From positions 1-64,000 of the forward strand of contig JAAYPT010000068.1 of assembly GCA_012519695.1 (NCBI GenBank): 64,000 bases of DNA. The letters are read 5' to 3'. The translations under genes were made by a program, and so were the position numbers. Shown one piece after another: positions 14,897 to 24,866 of the stretch (the stretch's first letter is position 1; each line of letters begins with the position of its first letter). Below the pieces are notes generated by a model, which saw only the letters and a list, made by a program, of their open reading frames with translations, made no database searches and was not told the DNA's origin. The stretch comes from Clostridiales bacterium (GTDB taxonomy: Bacteria > Bacillota > Clostridia > Lachnospirales > Lachnospiraceae).

Positions 14897-16723
14897 ATGA
14901 ATATATTAACAGCAGAACATCTGACAAAAGCATATACAGCGGAAAGAACCTTGCTGTCAGACGCGGCTTTTAGCCTTCAGGAAGGGGAAAAAGTCGGCGT
15001 TATCGGTGTGAACGGAATGGGCAAATCCACACTGTTAAAGATATTGGCAGGAGTGGAAGAACCGGATGAAGGAACCGTCATCATGGGAAATCATGTGAAA
15101 ATGGCATATTTGGAACAGACTCCGGTATTTGAAGATACCCTGACCATTTTAAAGGCAGCATTGCGAGGATTAGACCAGCAGGACATGGTATTAGAAAGTG
15201 AAGCAAAGTCCATGTTGTATCAGCTTGGTTTTACGGATGTGGAGGAGACAGTAAAACACTTATCCGGTGGGCAGAAGAAGCGGATTGCCTTGGTAAACAC
15301 GGTGTTACAACCGGTAGAAATCCTGATTTTGGACGAGCCGACGAACCACTTGGATAACGAAATGTCTCAGTGGTTAGAAGACTTTCTGGTAAAATTCAAA
15401 GGTGCAGTTGTCATGGTAACTCATGATCGTTATTTTTTAGACAGAGTAGTAGATAGAATTGTAGAAGTAGAACACGGAAATATTTACAGTTATCCGGGAA
15501 GCTACGCAGATTATGTGGGACTGAAAATGCAGCGTCAGAATATGGAATTGGCAAGTGAGCGGAAACGGAAAAGTATTCTGAAGAAAGAGCTGGCATGGCT
15601 GGCAAGAGGAGCGAGAGCCCGTTCCACCAAGCAAAAAGCTCACATTCAGCGAATAGAGGATATGTTGGCAGCAGATGGACCGATAGAAGAAACCAGTATA
15701 GAAATGACTTCTTTAGCTTCCCGTATGGGGAAGAAAACCATAGAAATCAATGGACTTTGCAAGTCATATGGAGAACGAAAACTCATTGATGATTTTACCT
15801 ATATCTTTTTGAAAAATGATAGAATCGGAATTGTGGGACCAAATGGTTGCGGAAAATCCACCCTGTTAAAAATGATATTAGGACAGGTGATGCCGGATGC
15901 AGGAACCATTGAAATCGGAGAGACCATAAAGATAGGATATTTTTCACAGGATAATTCCCACATGGATGAATCTATGAAAGCCATTGAATATGTAAAAGAA
16001 GTGGCGGAATTTATTCAGACACCGGATGGAAAAATCAGTGCATCTGCATTGATGGAGCGGTTCTTGTTTGATGGCACTATGCAATGGACACCTATCGGAA
16101 AACTTTCCGGTGGAGAACGTAGAAGATTGTATCTGATGCGAATTTTGATGGGTGCACCCAATGTGTTGATTTTGGACGAGCCTACCAATGATTTGGATAT
16201 TAAAACATTGACTATATTAGAGGATTACTTAGATTCCTTTGACGGAATTGTAAGTACCGTATCCCATGACCGTTATTTCCTGGAACGCTTGGTAAAGCGT
16301 ATCTTTGCTTTTGAAGAAAATGGTCATTTGCAGCAGTACGAAGGCGGGTATCTGGATTACATCCGTGCAAGAAAAGAGAGACAGGAAAAGAGCGGTATCG
16401 GAAACGGAACGGTTGCAACAACCAAGAAGACAGAAGGAAAAACATCTCAGGAGGACAAGGCAAAACCGAATTATTCACCGAAAAAGTTAAAGTTTTCCTA
16501 TAAAGAACAGCGGGAATATGAGACAATAGACGAAGACATTGCAAAACTGGAAGAAAAGGTAGAAAAATTAGAAGAAGAAATACAAAAAAATGCCACCAAT
16601 AGCGTGAAATTAAGAGAATTGCTGGAAGACAAAGGAAAAGCAGAAATGCAATTAGAAGAAAAAATGGAACGCTGGGTATATTTAAATGATTTGGCAGAAC
16701 AGATACAGGCACAGGGAAAATAA
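14897..16723 (+). CDS. ABC-F family ATPase, Uup type
   Basis: Two ABC domains in one 608-residue chain without membrane segments: Walker A GVNGMGKST and GPNGCGKST, signatures LSGGQKKR and LSGGERRR, two Walker B segments ending in DEPTN. Between them is the ABC-F interdomain linker with LARGARARSTKQKA, typical of Uup-like members. The C-terminus is a lysine/glutamate coiled coil as in Uup. ABC-F proteins act on the ribosome; Uup relatives help stalled or assembling ribosomes. Its position after a 23S methyltransferase gene fits a ribosome role. An antibiotic-resistance ABC-F function is less likely from the linker. Confidence 0.85.
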   Translation: MNILTAEHLTKAYTAERTLLSDAAFSLQEGEKVGVIGVNGMGKSTLLKILAGVEEPDEGTVIMGNHVKMAYLEQTPVFEDTLTILKAALRGLDQQDMVLESEAKSMLYQLGFTDVEETVKHLSGGQKKRIALVNTVLQPVEILILDEPTNHLDNEMSQWLEDFLVKFKGAVVMVTHDRYFLDRVVDRIVEVEHGNIYSYPGSYADYVGLKMQRQNMELASERKRKSILKKELAWLARGARARSTKQKAHIQRIEDMLAADGPIEETSIEMTSLASRMGKKTIEINGLCKSYGERKLIDDFTYIFLKNDRIGIVGPNGCGKSTLLKMILGQVMPDAGTIEIGETIKIGYFSQDNSHMDESMKAIEYVKEVAEFIQTPDGKISASALMERFLFDGTMQWTPIGKLSGGERRRLYLMRILMGAPNVLILDEPTNDLDIKTLTILEDYLDSFDGIVSTVSHDRYFLERLVKRIFAFEENGHLQQYEGGYLDYIRARKERQEKSGIGNGTVATTKKTEGKTSQEDKAKPNYSPKKLKFSYKEQREYETIDEDIAKLEEKVEKLEEEIQKNATNSVKLRELLEDKGKAEMQLEEKMERWVYLNDLAEQIQAQGK

Positions 16724-16751
16724 AAAATACCAATAGAAGTGAGGAAAAACA

Positions 16752-17429
16752 ATGGATACGAAATTTCAAAAAAAGCATGAATCTGACATGACAGCAAAAG
16801 AAAAAAGGGAGTTAGAGCGAGAAAAATTAGCATCCATGCATGGCAAGGAGAAAATAGAGTATATTTTATCCTATTACAAGTTTCATATTGGTGTAGTGAT
16901 TTTACTGATTCTTCTTGCAGTAGGTGTCACCCAGTGGATAGATGATTTTAAAGATGAAAATTATATCTATGCAACTGTGATTAATGCACCCAAAGAGAGC
17001 AAAGACATTATGAAGGATTTCCGAAAAAGTCTCGGGGATGAAGAAGAGCATCATAAGTATGTGCTAGATACCGATGTATTTCTTACACGGCAAAAGCCGG
17101 ATCAGGAACCGAGTTTGGATTATACCGCACAAATGAAACTGTCTACGCAGGTGGGGTCAGCAAGTCTTGATTTAATGATTTGTCCGAAAACGGTCTATGA
17201 TATGTATACAGGAGAGGATATGCTGTACAACATATCCGACCTTATGGGAGAAGATTTTGTGGAAGAACATAAGGATATTTGTACGTCAGATGCCATTATG
17301 GTACAGGACAATGAAGTGCTGAACAAATATAACCTTTTATTGGGAAATGAAGATATGTATTTGATTGTATTTCAATATAGCGAACATCCGGAAATTGACA
17401 AAGAATTTGTGGAATTTCTGATGAAATAG
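16752..17429 (+). CDS. Single-pass membrane protein, unknown function
   Basis: A 225-residue protein with a charged cytoplasmic N-terminus (coiled, KEKRELEREKLASM), one membrane span at about 45-63 (IGVVILLILLAVGV) and an external domain of about 160 residues. The HGKEKIEYILSYYKFHIG lead-in to the span is distinctive and familiar from uncharacterised Lachnospiraceae proteins. AGTGAGGAAAAAC precedes the ATG. Close spacing on both sides suggests co-transcription with the ABC-F and YbaK genes. I cannot assign a function. Confidence 0.6.
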   Translation: MDTKFQKKHESDMTAKEKRELEREKLASMHGKEKIEYILSYYKFHIGVVILLILLAVGVTQWIDDFKDENYIYATVINAPKESKDIMKDFRKSLGDEEEHHKYVLDTDVFLTRQKPDQEPSLDYTAQMKLSTQVGSASLDLMICPKTVYDMYTGEDMLYNISDLMGEDFVEEHKDICTSDAIMVQDNEVLNKYNLLLGNEDMYLIVFQYSEHPEIDKEFVEFLMK

Positions 17430-17441
17430 GAAGTGAGAACA

Positions 17442-17924
17442 ATGGCAAAGAAGAAAGAAATTAAAACCAATGCGATGCGTATTTTAGATAAAAATAAGAT
17501 AAAATATGAAGTGTTGCAGTACGAGTGTGATGAATTTATCGATGGTATTCACACAGCGGAAAAGACAGGAGCACCCATTGAACAGTCCTTTAAGACCTTA
17601 GTGCTTCAGGGAAAAAGCAAGCAGTATTATGTATTTGTTTTGCCTATTGCAGAAGAAATAGATTTAAAACATGCAGCACGATTGGTAGAAGAAAAATCCG
17701 TAGAAATGATACATGTAAAGGATATTACGGATATTACCGGGTATGTTCGAGGTGGATGCAGTCCATTGGGAATGAAAAAGAATTATCCGGTAATACTGCA
17801 AGAAGATGCCTGCAAGTATGATAAAATGTATATTAGCGGTGGAAGAATCGGAACTACCTTGTGTCTGAACCCACAGGATTTAATTCAGGTAACCGGAGCA
17901 AAAACAGGCAACTTTTTAGTATAA
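17442..17924 (+). CDS. ybaK: Cys-tRNA(Pro)/aminoacyl-tRNA deacylase, YbaK family
   Basis: A 160-residue single-domain editing protein of the YbaK/ProX superfamily, which hydrolyses mischarged Cys-tRNA-Pro (or related) in trans. The family lysine region (FKTLVLQGK), the central HAARLVEEK helix and the C-terminal GRIGTTLCLNPQDL segment are present. ATG at 17442 is preceded by AGGAAGTGAG. A hairpin terminator follows directly after the stop. Confidence 0.85.
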   Translation: MAKKKEIKTNAMRILDKNKIKYEVLQYECDEFIDGIHTAEKTGAPIEQSFKTLVLQGKSKQYYVFVLPIAEEIDLKHAARLVEEKSVEMIHVKDITDITGYVRGGCSPLGMKKNYPVILQEDACKYDKMYISGGRIGTTLCLNPQDLIQVTGAKTGNFLV

Positions 17925-17934
17925 TAGTAAAAAT

Positions 17935-17959
17935 AAGGCATAAAAGCCTTTTCTTTTTC
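17935..17959 (+). terminator. Terminator after ybaK
   Basis: AAGGC and GCCTT close a short loop, followed by TTCTTTTT. It ends the 13689-17924 transcription unit. Downstream are a TATAAT (17972-17977) and a GGGAGC/GCTCCC hairpin (17986-18001) that probably belong to the degV promoter and leader. Confidence 0.7.
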
Positions 17960-18041
17960 AGAGAATGGTATTATAATAGCGGGCAGGGAGCATAGGCTCC
18001 CTTACTTGCGTTTGTTAAGTAAAACAGAAATGAGGAAATAT

Positions 18042-18935
18042 ATGGCATATCAGATTATTACGGATGGTTCTTGTGATTTAGGAGCCGATATCCCAAAAGA
18101 AAAAGGAATCAGGGTAGTACCTTTTTATGTAACATTTGATGGAGTGAATTATAAAAAGGAAATAGAAGAAGTGGGCGTAAGAACCTTTTATCAGGAAATG
18201 GTGGACCACCCGAAAGTATTTCCAAAGTCATCGTTACCGTCAGTTCAGGATTATGCAGAAGTTTTTGAAGAGTATGCAAAAAAGGGACTGGATATGATTT
18301 GTCTTTGTATTACCACGAAGTTTAGTGGTTCTTACAATTCTGCCAAAACAGCGGCAGATATGATAAAAGACAATTATCAGGATATTCGTATTGAAGTAGT
18401 AGATACCACAGTAAACACCGTATTACAGGGATTGCTTGTGCTGGAAGTGGCGAGAATGCAGGAAAATGGTTTGACTTTTGAAGAAACCATAGCACAAATT
18501 GAACGCATTAAGTCTACCGGAAGAATTATATTTACTGTAGGAAATTATGAATATCTGATTCATGGTGGAAGAATCGGAAAAGTTATGGGAACAGCCGCTT
18601 CCACATTAGGAATTAAGCCGTTAATTATGTTACGGGAGGGAGAGATTTTTCCTACCGGAATTACCAGAAATCGAAACAAAGGAAAAAAGCGTCTGATTGA
18701 GCAGGCAAAAGACCATTTTGAGAAAATAGGAAAATCCCCGGATGATTATCAGATTGTGGTGGGATATGGATATGACCGTGAAGAAGCAGTAGAGTTTCGT
18801 GATGCATTACTTGCATCCATGAAGACTTATTCTAATATAAAAGATATAGATATTTTCCAAATCGGAGCAACCATTGGTGTGCATACCGGACCATATCCCA
18901 TTGGTCTTGGTTTGATTCAAAAATACGATAGATAA
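18042..18935 (+). CDS. DegV family fatty-acid-binding protein
   Basis: A 297-residue DegV protein with the N-terminal DGSCDLG motif, LCITTKFSGSYNSA and the C-terminal HTGPYPIGLG segment. DegV members bind fatty acids (FakB-like) and deliver them to the kinase FakA; whether this one is a FakB or another DegV is not decided by sequence. ATG at 18042 is chosen because TGAGGAAATAT precedes it; the longer in-frame start at 18006 overlaps the leader hairpin. trkA follows after 13 bases. Confidence 0.85.
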   Translation: MAYQIITDGSCDLGADIPKEKGIRVVPFYVTFDGVNYKKEIEEVGVRTFYQEMVDHPKVFPKSSLPSVQDYAEVFEEYAKKGLDMICLCITTKFSGSYNSAKTAADMIKDNYQDIRIEVVDTTVNTVLQGLLVLEVARMQENGLTFEETIAQIERIKSTGRIIFTVGNYEYLIHGGRIGKVMGTAASTLGIKPLIMLREGEIFPTGITRNRNKGKKRLIEQAKDHFEKIGKSPDDYQIVVGYGYDREEAVEFRDALLASMKTYSNIKDIDIFQIGATIGVHTGPYPIGLGLIQKYDR

Positions 18936-18948
18936 TAGTGGAGGAGTT

Positions 18949-20304
18949 ATGCAGATTATTATAGTGGGTTGTGGAAATGTAGGAACAACATTGACAGAAC
19001 AATTAAGCAAAGAAGGTCATAATATTACCGTGGTAGATACCAACGCTGCCAAGGTTGAGAATGTAGCAAATCGTTATGATGTAATGGGTATTGTAGGAAA
19101 TGGAGCAAGTTTCCTGATACAAAAAGAGGCAGGTATTGATGCAGCAGATTTGATGATAGCAGTAACAACTTCTGACGAATTAAATCTTCTGTGTTGCCTG
19201 ATTGCCAAAAAAGCAGGTGGATGACATACCATTGCCAGAGTGCGCAATCCGATTTACAATAAAGAAATTGCATTCATTAAGGAAGAATTGGGACTGTCCA
19301 TGGTTATTAATCCGGAACAGGCAGCAGCCAACGAAATCGCAAGACTGTTAAAGTTCCCATCTGCGATTAAAGTAGATACCTTTGCCAAGGGAAAAGTAGA
19401 ACTTTTAAAATGCAAATTATGCGAAAATTCTATTTTGGCAGGACGCCCATTAACAGATATATCAGCAAAACTTCACTGTGATGTACTGATATGTACCGTA
19501 GAACGTGGAGAGAAAGTATTTATTCCGTCCGGAAATTTTGAATTACAGGCAAAGGATGTTATTTCGGTAGTTGCTTCGCCAAAGAAGGCAAACGAATTTT
19601 TTAAGAAAATCGGAATGACCACCAACCGTATTAAAAACTGTATGGTTATCGGTGGAGGTGAGACCACATATTACCTTGCACAGCAGCTTCTGCCTATGGG
19701 AATTGAAGTAAAAATTGTGGAACAAAACAAAGCAAGATGTAATGAATTAAGTGAGCTTTTGCCACAGGCAATGATTATTTGCGGAGACGGAACGGAGCGT
19801 AGTCTGCTTCACGAAGAAGGAATCGAAAAGACACAGGCATTTGTTTCCTGGACAAACTTTGACGAAGAAAATATTATGTTGACTCTTTTTGCAAAAAGTA
19901 TTTCTAAAGCAAAGAATGTAACAAAGGTTCATCGAATCGAGTATGACGAGATTATTGAAAACCTTGACTTGGGAAGTGTGCTATATCCGAAAAATATTAC
20001 TGCTGAGTATATTATTCAGTATGTGCGAGCAATGCAAAATTCCATCGGAAGTAACATTGAAACATTATATCAGTTGATTGAAAATAAAGTAGAAGCATTG
20101 GAGTTTCGTGTACATGATCAGTCAGAGCTGATAGGAATTCCATTGAAAGAATTACGATTGAAAGATGATTTATTGTTGGCATGTATTAATCGTCGTGGAA
20201 AAATTATTACTCCGGGTGGACAAGATACCATTGAAATAGGGGATACCGTTATCGTAGTAACAACAAATCGTGGATTCCATGATTTGAAGGATATTCTAAA
20301 ATAG
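18949..20304 (+). CDS. trkA: Trk potassium uptake protein TrkA, with in-frame TGA at codon 92
   Basis: Cytoplasmic NAD-binding regulator of the Trk/Ktr potassium channel. There are two RCK_N/RCK_C halves: the first Rossmann motif (GCGNVGTTL) is at residues 7-15 and the second (GGGETTYYLA) at about 230. The frame is open from 18949 to 20304 except for a TGA at 19222-19224. Residues on both sides (KKAGG before, HTIARVRNP after) belong to one conserved core strand, so this is one gene, not two. From memory, related clostridial TrkA proteins have Cys near this point, which raises selenocysteine; a nonsense mutation or sequencing error is the alternative. A weak 5-bp hairpin (19231-19248) lies just after the TGA. 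trkH follows. Confidence 0.85.
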
Positions 20305-20328
20305 GCAAGGAAGGAATGGAGTAGAGGA

Positions 20329-21768
20329 ATGAATTATTCAATTATTAGGTATATTCTTTGCTGGGTGTTAGAATTTCAGGCATTGTTTTTGGCATTGCCT
20401 TGTATTGTTGCAGTCTGTTATGGTGAAAAACAGGGATGGATGTTTCTTTTTGTGGCAGTGGGATGTTTTGCGGTAGGTGCGTTAGGTAGACTAAAAAAAG
20501 CCAAAAGTGACGTTTTTTATGCACGAGAGGGATTCGTAACAGTTTCTTTAAGCTGGATTATTATGAGTCTTACCGGTGCATTACCGTTTTTTCTTACCGG
20601 TGAGTTTGATACCTATACCGATGCATTGTTTGAAACAATTTCCGGTTTCACTACTACCGGAGCCAGTATATTAAGTGATGTAGAAGCATTGTCCCGTTGT
20701 ACCATGTTCTGGAGATGCTTTACACACTGGATTGGCGGTATGGGCGTATTGGTACTGATATTAGCAGTATTGCCTTTGGCAGGTGGCTATAACATGTACC
20801 TGATGCGGGCAGAAAGTCCGGGACCTACCGTTGGAAAATTAGTACCGCGAGTGCGTCATACGGCAAGAATCCTGTATGAAATGTATGTATTAATGACAAT
20901 CGTGGAAATCATTACATTGTTATTGGCAGGAATGCCATTGTATGACTCTATCACATTGTCTTTTGGTACTGCCGGTACCGGAGGTTTTGGACTGTTAAAT
21001 ACCGGAGCCGCGGAATACACTGCAACCGTACAGATTATACTTACTGTATTTATGATATTATTCGGAATTAACTTTAACGTCTACTTCCTGATTCGGGAGC
21101 GAAAAGGGCTGGCAGCGTTAAAACACGAAGAAATGAGGTACTATTTAGGAGTTATTGCAGTAGCAATACTTTTAATTACCGTGAATGTAAGAGAGTTTTT
21201 CACAACGATTGGAGAGACCGTACGTCATGTGGCGTTTCAGGTTGCATCCATTATTACCACTACGGGATTTTCCACGACGGATTTTAATAAGTGGCCGGAA
21301 TTTTCTAAGTTTATATTGGTAATATTGATGTTTGTAGGAGCATGTGCAGGAAGTACCGGAGGCGGAATTAAAATATCCCGTGTGATGATTATGGCAAAGC
21401 TTGCGAAAAATGAGTTTTCTCATTTGATTCATCCTAAGCGGGTGCGCCAGATTTCTTTAGAAAAGCATGTGGTGACTAAGGAAACGCTGCGTTCTATTTC
21501 TGTATTTTTCATTGCGTATACATTTATTTACGCAGCATCCGTATTGTTGATTTCGTTGGATAATTTGGACTTTACCACGAATTTTACAGCAGTAGCGGCA
21601 ACCTTAAATAATATTGGACCGGGACTTGGAATGGTAGGACCAACGTCTAACTTTTCCGTATATTCAGATCCGGCAAAGTATGTTTTGATGTTTGATATGC
21701 TTGCAGGACGTTTGGAATTGTTCCCAATGTTATTATTATTTGCACCATCAACCTGGAAACGCAATTAA
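20329..21768 (+). CDS. trkH: Trk potassium transporter membrane subunit TrkH
   Basis: A 479-residue polytopic membrane protein of the TrkH/KtrB/HKT family with the repeated P-loop filter glycines: [10 protein letters not shown] in the first repeat, GTAGTGGFG in the second, [11 protein letters not shown] in the third, and an LNNIGPGLG segment in the fourth. It forms the K+ path gated by TrkA, encoded 24 bases upstream. Because trkA carries a TGA, the state of this system depends on read-through there. Reading continues normally to the TAA. Confidence 0.93.
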   Translation: MNYSIIRYILCWVLEFQALFLALPCIVAVCYGEKQGWMFLFVAVGCFAVGALGRLKKAKSDVFYAREGFVTVSLSWIIMSLTGALPFFLTGEFDTYTDALFETISGFTTTGASILSDVEALSRCTMFWRCFTHWIGGMGVLVLILAVLPLAGGYNMYLMRAESPGPTVGKLVPRVRHTARILYEMYVLMTIVEIITLLLAGMPLYDSITLSFGTAGTGGFGLLNTGAAEYTATVQIILTVFMILFGINFNVYFLIRERKGLAALKHEEMRYYLGVIAVAILLITVNVREFFTTIGETVRHVAFQVASIITTTGFSTTDFNKWPEFSKFILVILMFVGACAGSTGGGIKISRVMIMAKLAKNEFSHLIHPKRVRQISLEKHVVTKETLRSISVFFIAYTFIYAASVLLISLDNLDFTTNFTAVAATLNNIGPGLGMVGPTSNFSVYSDPAKYVLMFDMLAGRLELFPMLLLFAPSTWKRN

Positions 21769-21784
21769 AAAGGAAGTGTTACAT

Positions 21785-22015
21785 ATGCGTCAGATGGAAT
21801 TTAAAATGGAACGAACAGGATTGCTAAAAGAAGGGGATGTTTTACCTATTACAGAGGGAAAACTCCCTACTTCTTATTATTATACTTTAGGTAAGGCGTA
21901 TGCCATGTCGGCAAACTATACCTTTAGTGAGCGTTTGAAATCAAGAGAAGGAAAAGTAGTAAAAGTACATGAGACACCGAAAGGGTTCTTTGTGACAGTG
22001 GAATTTGATGAATAG
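21785..22015 (+). CDS. Conserved small protein of unknown function, 76 residues
   Basis: ATG at 21785 with AAGGAAG upstream. The product begins [11 protein letters not shown] after a few residues and contains [18 protein letters not shown] and an SH3-like ending ([21 protein letters not shown]). No signal peptide or membrane span. It overlaps nothing and is followed within about 10 bases by the hydrogenase regulator gene, so it may be part of that operon. I do not recognise a named family. Confidence 0.6.
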   Translation: MRQMEFKMERTGLLKEGDVLPITEGKLPTSYYYTLGKAYAMSANYTFSERLKSREGKVVKVHETPKGFFVTVEFDE

Positions 22016-22025
22016 GAAGGCATAT

Positions 22026-22295
22026 ATGGAGTCAAGAGTTGCAATTATCGGAATTATTGTAGAAGAAGCAACTTCCGTAGATGAATTGAACCGTATTTTA
22101 CATGAATATGGGGAGTACATTATTGGAAGAATGGGAATCCCGTATCAAAAAAAGGGAATCAATATTATTAGTATTGCAGTGGATGCACCGCAGGATGTAA
22201 TCAGTGCGCTGGCAGGAAAACTTGGAAAGTTGCCGGGAGTTAGCAGTAAAGCGGTATATTCCCCGCGAAAGGAGAAAAGCAATGGGATTAAATAG
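22026..22295 (+). CDS. TM1266-type regulator of iron-only hydrogenase system
   Basis: An 89-residue ACT/NikR-like protein: VAIIGIIVEE at the start, RILHEYGEYIIGRMGIPY in the middle and a second beta-strand INIISIAVDAP. This is the pattern of the TM1266 family, small proteins found beside [FeFe]-hydrogenase maturation genes. ATG 22026 has AGGAAGG (22014-22020) upstream. Its end overlaps the hydF start by 14 bases, implying coupling. The DNA target or ligand is unknown. Confidence 0.8.
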   Translation: MESRVAIIGIIVEEATSVDELNRILHEYGEYIIGRMGIPYQKKGINIISIAVDAPQDVISALAGKLGKLPGVSSKAVYSPRKEKSNGIK

Positions 22296-23490
22296 TACAC
22301 CTTCTGCGGAAAGGGTACATATTGGCTTTTTCGGAAGAAGAAATGCAGGAAAATCCAGCGTGGTGAATGCAGTCACCGGACAAGAACTGGCAGTAGTTTC
22401 GGAAGTAAAAGGAACGACCACAGACCCGGTACAAAAGGCAATGGAATTACTTCCTATGGGACCGGTGGTAATTATTGATACACCGGGAATTGATGATGAA
22501 GGAACGCTGGGAGAACAGCGAGTACGAAAGACCAAACAGATTTTAAATAAAACAGATGTTGCAGTTTTGGTGGTAGATAAAACCGTAGGGATTACAGGGG
22601 TAGAAGAAGAACTACTTCACATTTTTCAAGAAAAAAAGATTCCCTATGTAGTTGCCTTTAATAAACAGGATTTGCCACAAGGTAGTGTTCCTGATGAGGA
22701 ATACGCAATTGCAGTTAGTGCCAAAACAGGGTTTCAGATAGCAGAATTAAAGGAAAAAATTGCAAGACTTGCTATTACAGAAGAACCTAAATTAAAGATT
22801 GTGGGAGATATTATCAAACCTTCCGATTTTGTAGTGCTGGTCGTACCAATTGACAAGGCGGCACCAAAAGGAAGACTGATATTACCACAACAGCAGACGA
22901 TTCGGGATATTTTAGAGTCCGATGCTACGGCCATTGTGGTGAAGGAATACGAACTGCGTGAGACGTTAGAGCAGTTGGGAAAAAAGCCGTCAATGGTAAT
23001 TACAGACAGTCAGGTTTTTGCAAAGGTTAGCGCAGATACGCCAAGAGATATTCCACTTACCTCTTTTTCTATTTTATTTGCAAGATACAAAGGAAATCTT
23101 CAGACAGCAGTACAAGGAGCGGCAGCAATAGAGAGCTTAAGAGACGGCGATAAAGTACTGATATCAGAGGGGTGTACCCATCATCGCCAATGTGATGACA
23201 TTGGTTCGGTAAAGATTCCAAGATGGTTAAAAAATTATACAGGAAAAGAACTTCAAATTGAATTGAGCTCGGGAACAGAATTTCCGGAAGATTTATCCAA
23301 ATATAAGTTGATTATTCATTGTGGTGGTTGCATGTTAAACGAGCGAGAAATGAAATATCGTCAGAAATGTGCAGGAGACCAGAATGTACCGATTACCAAT
23401 TATGGAATTGCCATTGCTTATATGCAGGGGATTTTAAGGCGCAGTGTTGAAATGTTTCCGCATATTTTAGCCGAGTTGCCAGAGGAGTAG
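22282..23490 (+). CDS. hydF: [FeFe]-hydrogenase H-cluster maturation GTPase HydF
   Basis: Scaffold on which the [2Fe] subcluster is completed and passed to apo-hydrogenase. The 402-residue protein has an N-terminal GTPase domain (Walker A GRRNAGKS, switch DTPGIDD, NKQD), a dimerisation domain, and a C-terminal cluster domain with CTHHRQC and HCGGCML that supply the [4Fe-4S] ligands. ATG at 22282 follows AAAGGAGAAAA; a longer in-frame start lies inside the previous gene. HydE, HydG and the hydrogenase itself are not in this window and must lie elsewhere. Confidence 0.93.
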   Translation: MGLNSTPSAERVHIGFFGRRNAGKSSVVNAVTGQELAVVSEVKGTTTDPVQKAMELLPMGPVVIIDTPGIDDEGTLGEQRVRKTKQILNKTDVAVLVVDKTVGITGVEEELLHIFQEKKIPYVVAFNKQDLPQGSVPDEEYAIAVSAKTGFQIAELKEKIARLAITEEPKLKIVGDIIKPSDFVVLVVPIDKAAPKGRLILPQQQTIRDILESDATAIVVKEYELRETLEQLGKKPSMVITDSQVFAKVSADTPRDIPLTSFSILFARYKGNLQTAVQGAAAIESLRDGDKVLISEGCTHHRQCDDIGSVKIPRWLKNYTGKELQIELSSGTEFPEDLSKYKLIIHCGGCMLNEREMKYRQKCAGDQNVPITNYGIAIAYMQGILRRSVEMFPHILAELPEE

Positions 23491-23497
23491 AAGTCAG

Positions 23498-24799
23498 ATG
23501 GAAAAGTTATATGGAGAACAGACCAAACTGGCAGAGGAGAACTTTCGACTAGAAGGGAAAAAAGTAAATACGGGCTTGATTTATGCCATAATACAGGTGA
23601 AGAAAGCAGTGGCAGTCACATATCAGAAGCTGCTTTCAGATAAAAAAGAATTATATGAAGCAATGGAAAAATCCTGCGACTTATTGCTACATGGGATAGA
23701 AAAGAACAATATAGAAGGAATGTCGGTGGAAAAAGTCTTTGTGACAGATGCGTTGCAAGGTGGTGCAGGAACTTCTACTCATATGAATGTGAATGAGGTT
23801 TTGGCGAGTTTCACCCAAAAGGAACTGAAAAATAAGCAACAAGTACATCCGTTAGATGATATGAATCGTGGACAGTCAACGAATGATGTATATCCTACTG
23901 CCCTTCGTATTGCAGCGATTCAGCGATTGCGGGAATTAAGCGAAGAATGTGCAAAGCTTCAGACTGCTTTACAGGAAAAGGAAAATCAATACGATGGTAT
24001 TAAGAAGCTTGGACGTACAGAGCTGATGGATGCGGTTCCCATCACACTTGGAAATGAATTTGGAGCCTATGCACAGGCAGTCGCCAGAGACCGTTGGCGG
24101 CTTTATAAAGTAGAAGAACGTCTGCGACAGACCAATTTAGGCGGAACAGCGGTAGGGACCGGAATAGGAAACAGTCATAAGTATCAGGCATTGGTAATCG
24201 AAAACTTGCGGGATATTACCGGGATTGGATTGGCAAGGGCAGAATATCCTATGGATATGACACAGAATCAGGATGTATTTGTGGAAGTATCCGGACTGTT
24301 AAAGGCACTGGCAGTCAATCTTACCAAGATAGCCAATGATTTTCGACTTATGAACAGTGGACCGGATGGTGGATTTGGAGAAATCCGTCTGGCAAAAATG
24401 CAGGCAGGAAGTACCATTATGCCGGGAAAAGTAAATCCGGTTATGGCAGAAATGACCATGCAGGTTTCCATGAAGGTAATGGCAAATGATACGGCAATTA
24501 CCATGGCGGCAGCCCATGGAGAATTTGAATTAAATGCCTTTTTGCCATTAATAGCAGATTGCCTGTTAGAAAGTCTGGAATTATTAACAGGAACTGTAAG
24601 ACTGTTTCGGGAAAAATGTGTAAAAACATTAGAAGCAAGAGAAGAACAGTGTAAAAAACAATTAGAAAATTCCCATGCATTTGCAGTGGAATATATAGAA
24701 AAGCTGGGCTACGATAAGGTGGCAGAGCTGGTAGAGACTTCTGGCAGTGATGTAGAAGCCTTGCGGAAAAAACTGGAAGAGAAGGACAGGGACGAATAA
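23498..24799 (+). CDS. Aspartase/fumarase superfamily lyase, hydrogenase-maturation associated
   Basis: A 433-residue protein with the superfamily signature GSTIMPGKVNP, the NRGQSTND segment and TNLGGTAVGTG, all matching aspartate ammonia-lyase rather than adenylosuccinate lyase. The start lies 7 bases after hydF. Aspartase-like genes are recurrent neighbours of hydE/F/G in anaerobes, which suggests a role in supplying ammonia or in cofactor assembly; that role is inference. As a catabolic aspartase it would turn aspartate into fumarate and ammonia. The N-terminal 100 residues and C-terminus are diverged from E. coli AspA. Confidence 0.8.
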   Translation: MEKLYGEQTKLAEENFRLEGKKVNTGLIYAIIQVKKAVAVTYQKLLSDKKELYEAMEKSCDLLLHGIEKNNIEGMSVEKVFVTDALQGGAGTSTHMNVNEVLASFTQKELKNKQQVHPLDDMNRGQSTNDVYPTALRIAAIQRLRELSEECAKLQTALQEKENQYDGIKKLGRTELMDAVPITLGNEFGAYAQAVARDRWRLYKVEERLRQTNLGGTAVGTGIGNSHKYQALVIENLRDITGIGLARAEYPMDMTQNQDVFVEVSGLLKALAVNLTKIANDFRLMNSGPDGGFGEIRLAKMQAGSTIMPGKVNPVMAEMTMQVSMKVMANDTAITMAAAHGEFELNAFLPLIADCLLESLELLTGTVRLFREKCVKTLEAREEQCKKQLENSHAFAVEYIEKLGYDKVAELVETSGSDVEALRKKLEEKDRDE

Positions 24800-24866
24800 A
24801 AAGTTGTAATCGGGAGGAAAAAAGGAAGCGGAAGGGGTTCCGCATAAAACACAGAGGAGAAAAGTT

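Noticed and set aside
16212-16778. 188-codon hydrophobic frame on the - strand
   Set aside because: Overlaps the conserved ABC-F gene; the hydrophobic look comes from reverse reading of Lys/Glu-rich DNA.
19240-20304. Second trkA half as a separate gene starting at GTG 19240
   Set aside because: The GTG codes a conserved Val in the middle of a core segment, and no ribosome site is spaced for it. One interrupted gene is the better reading.
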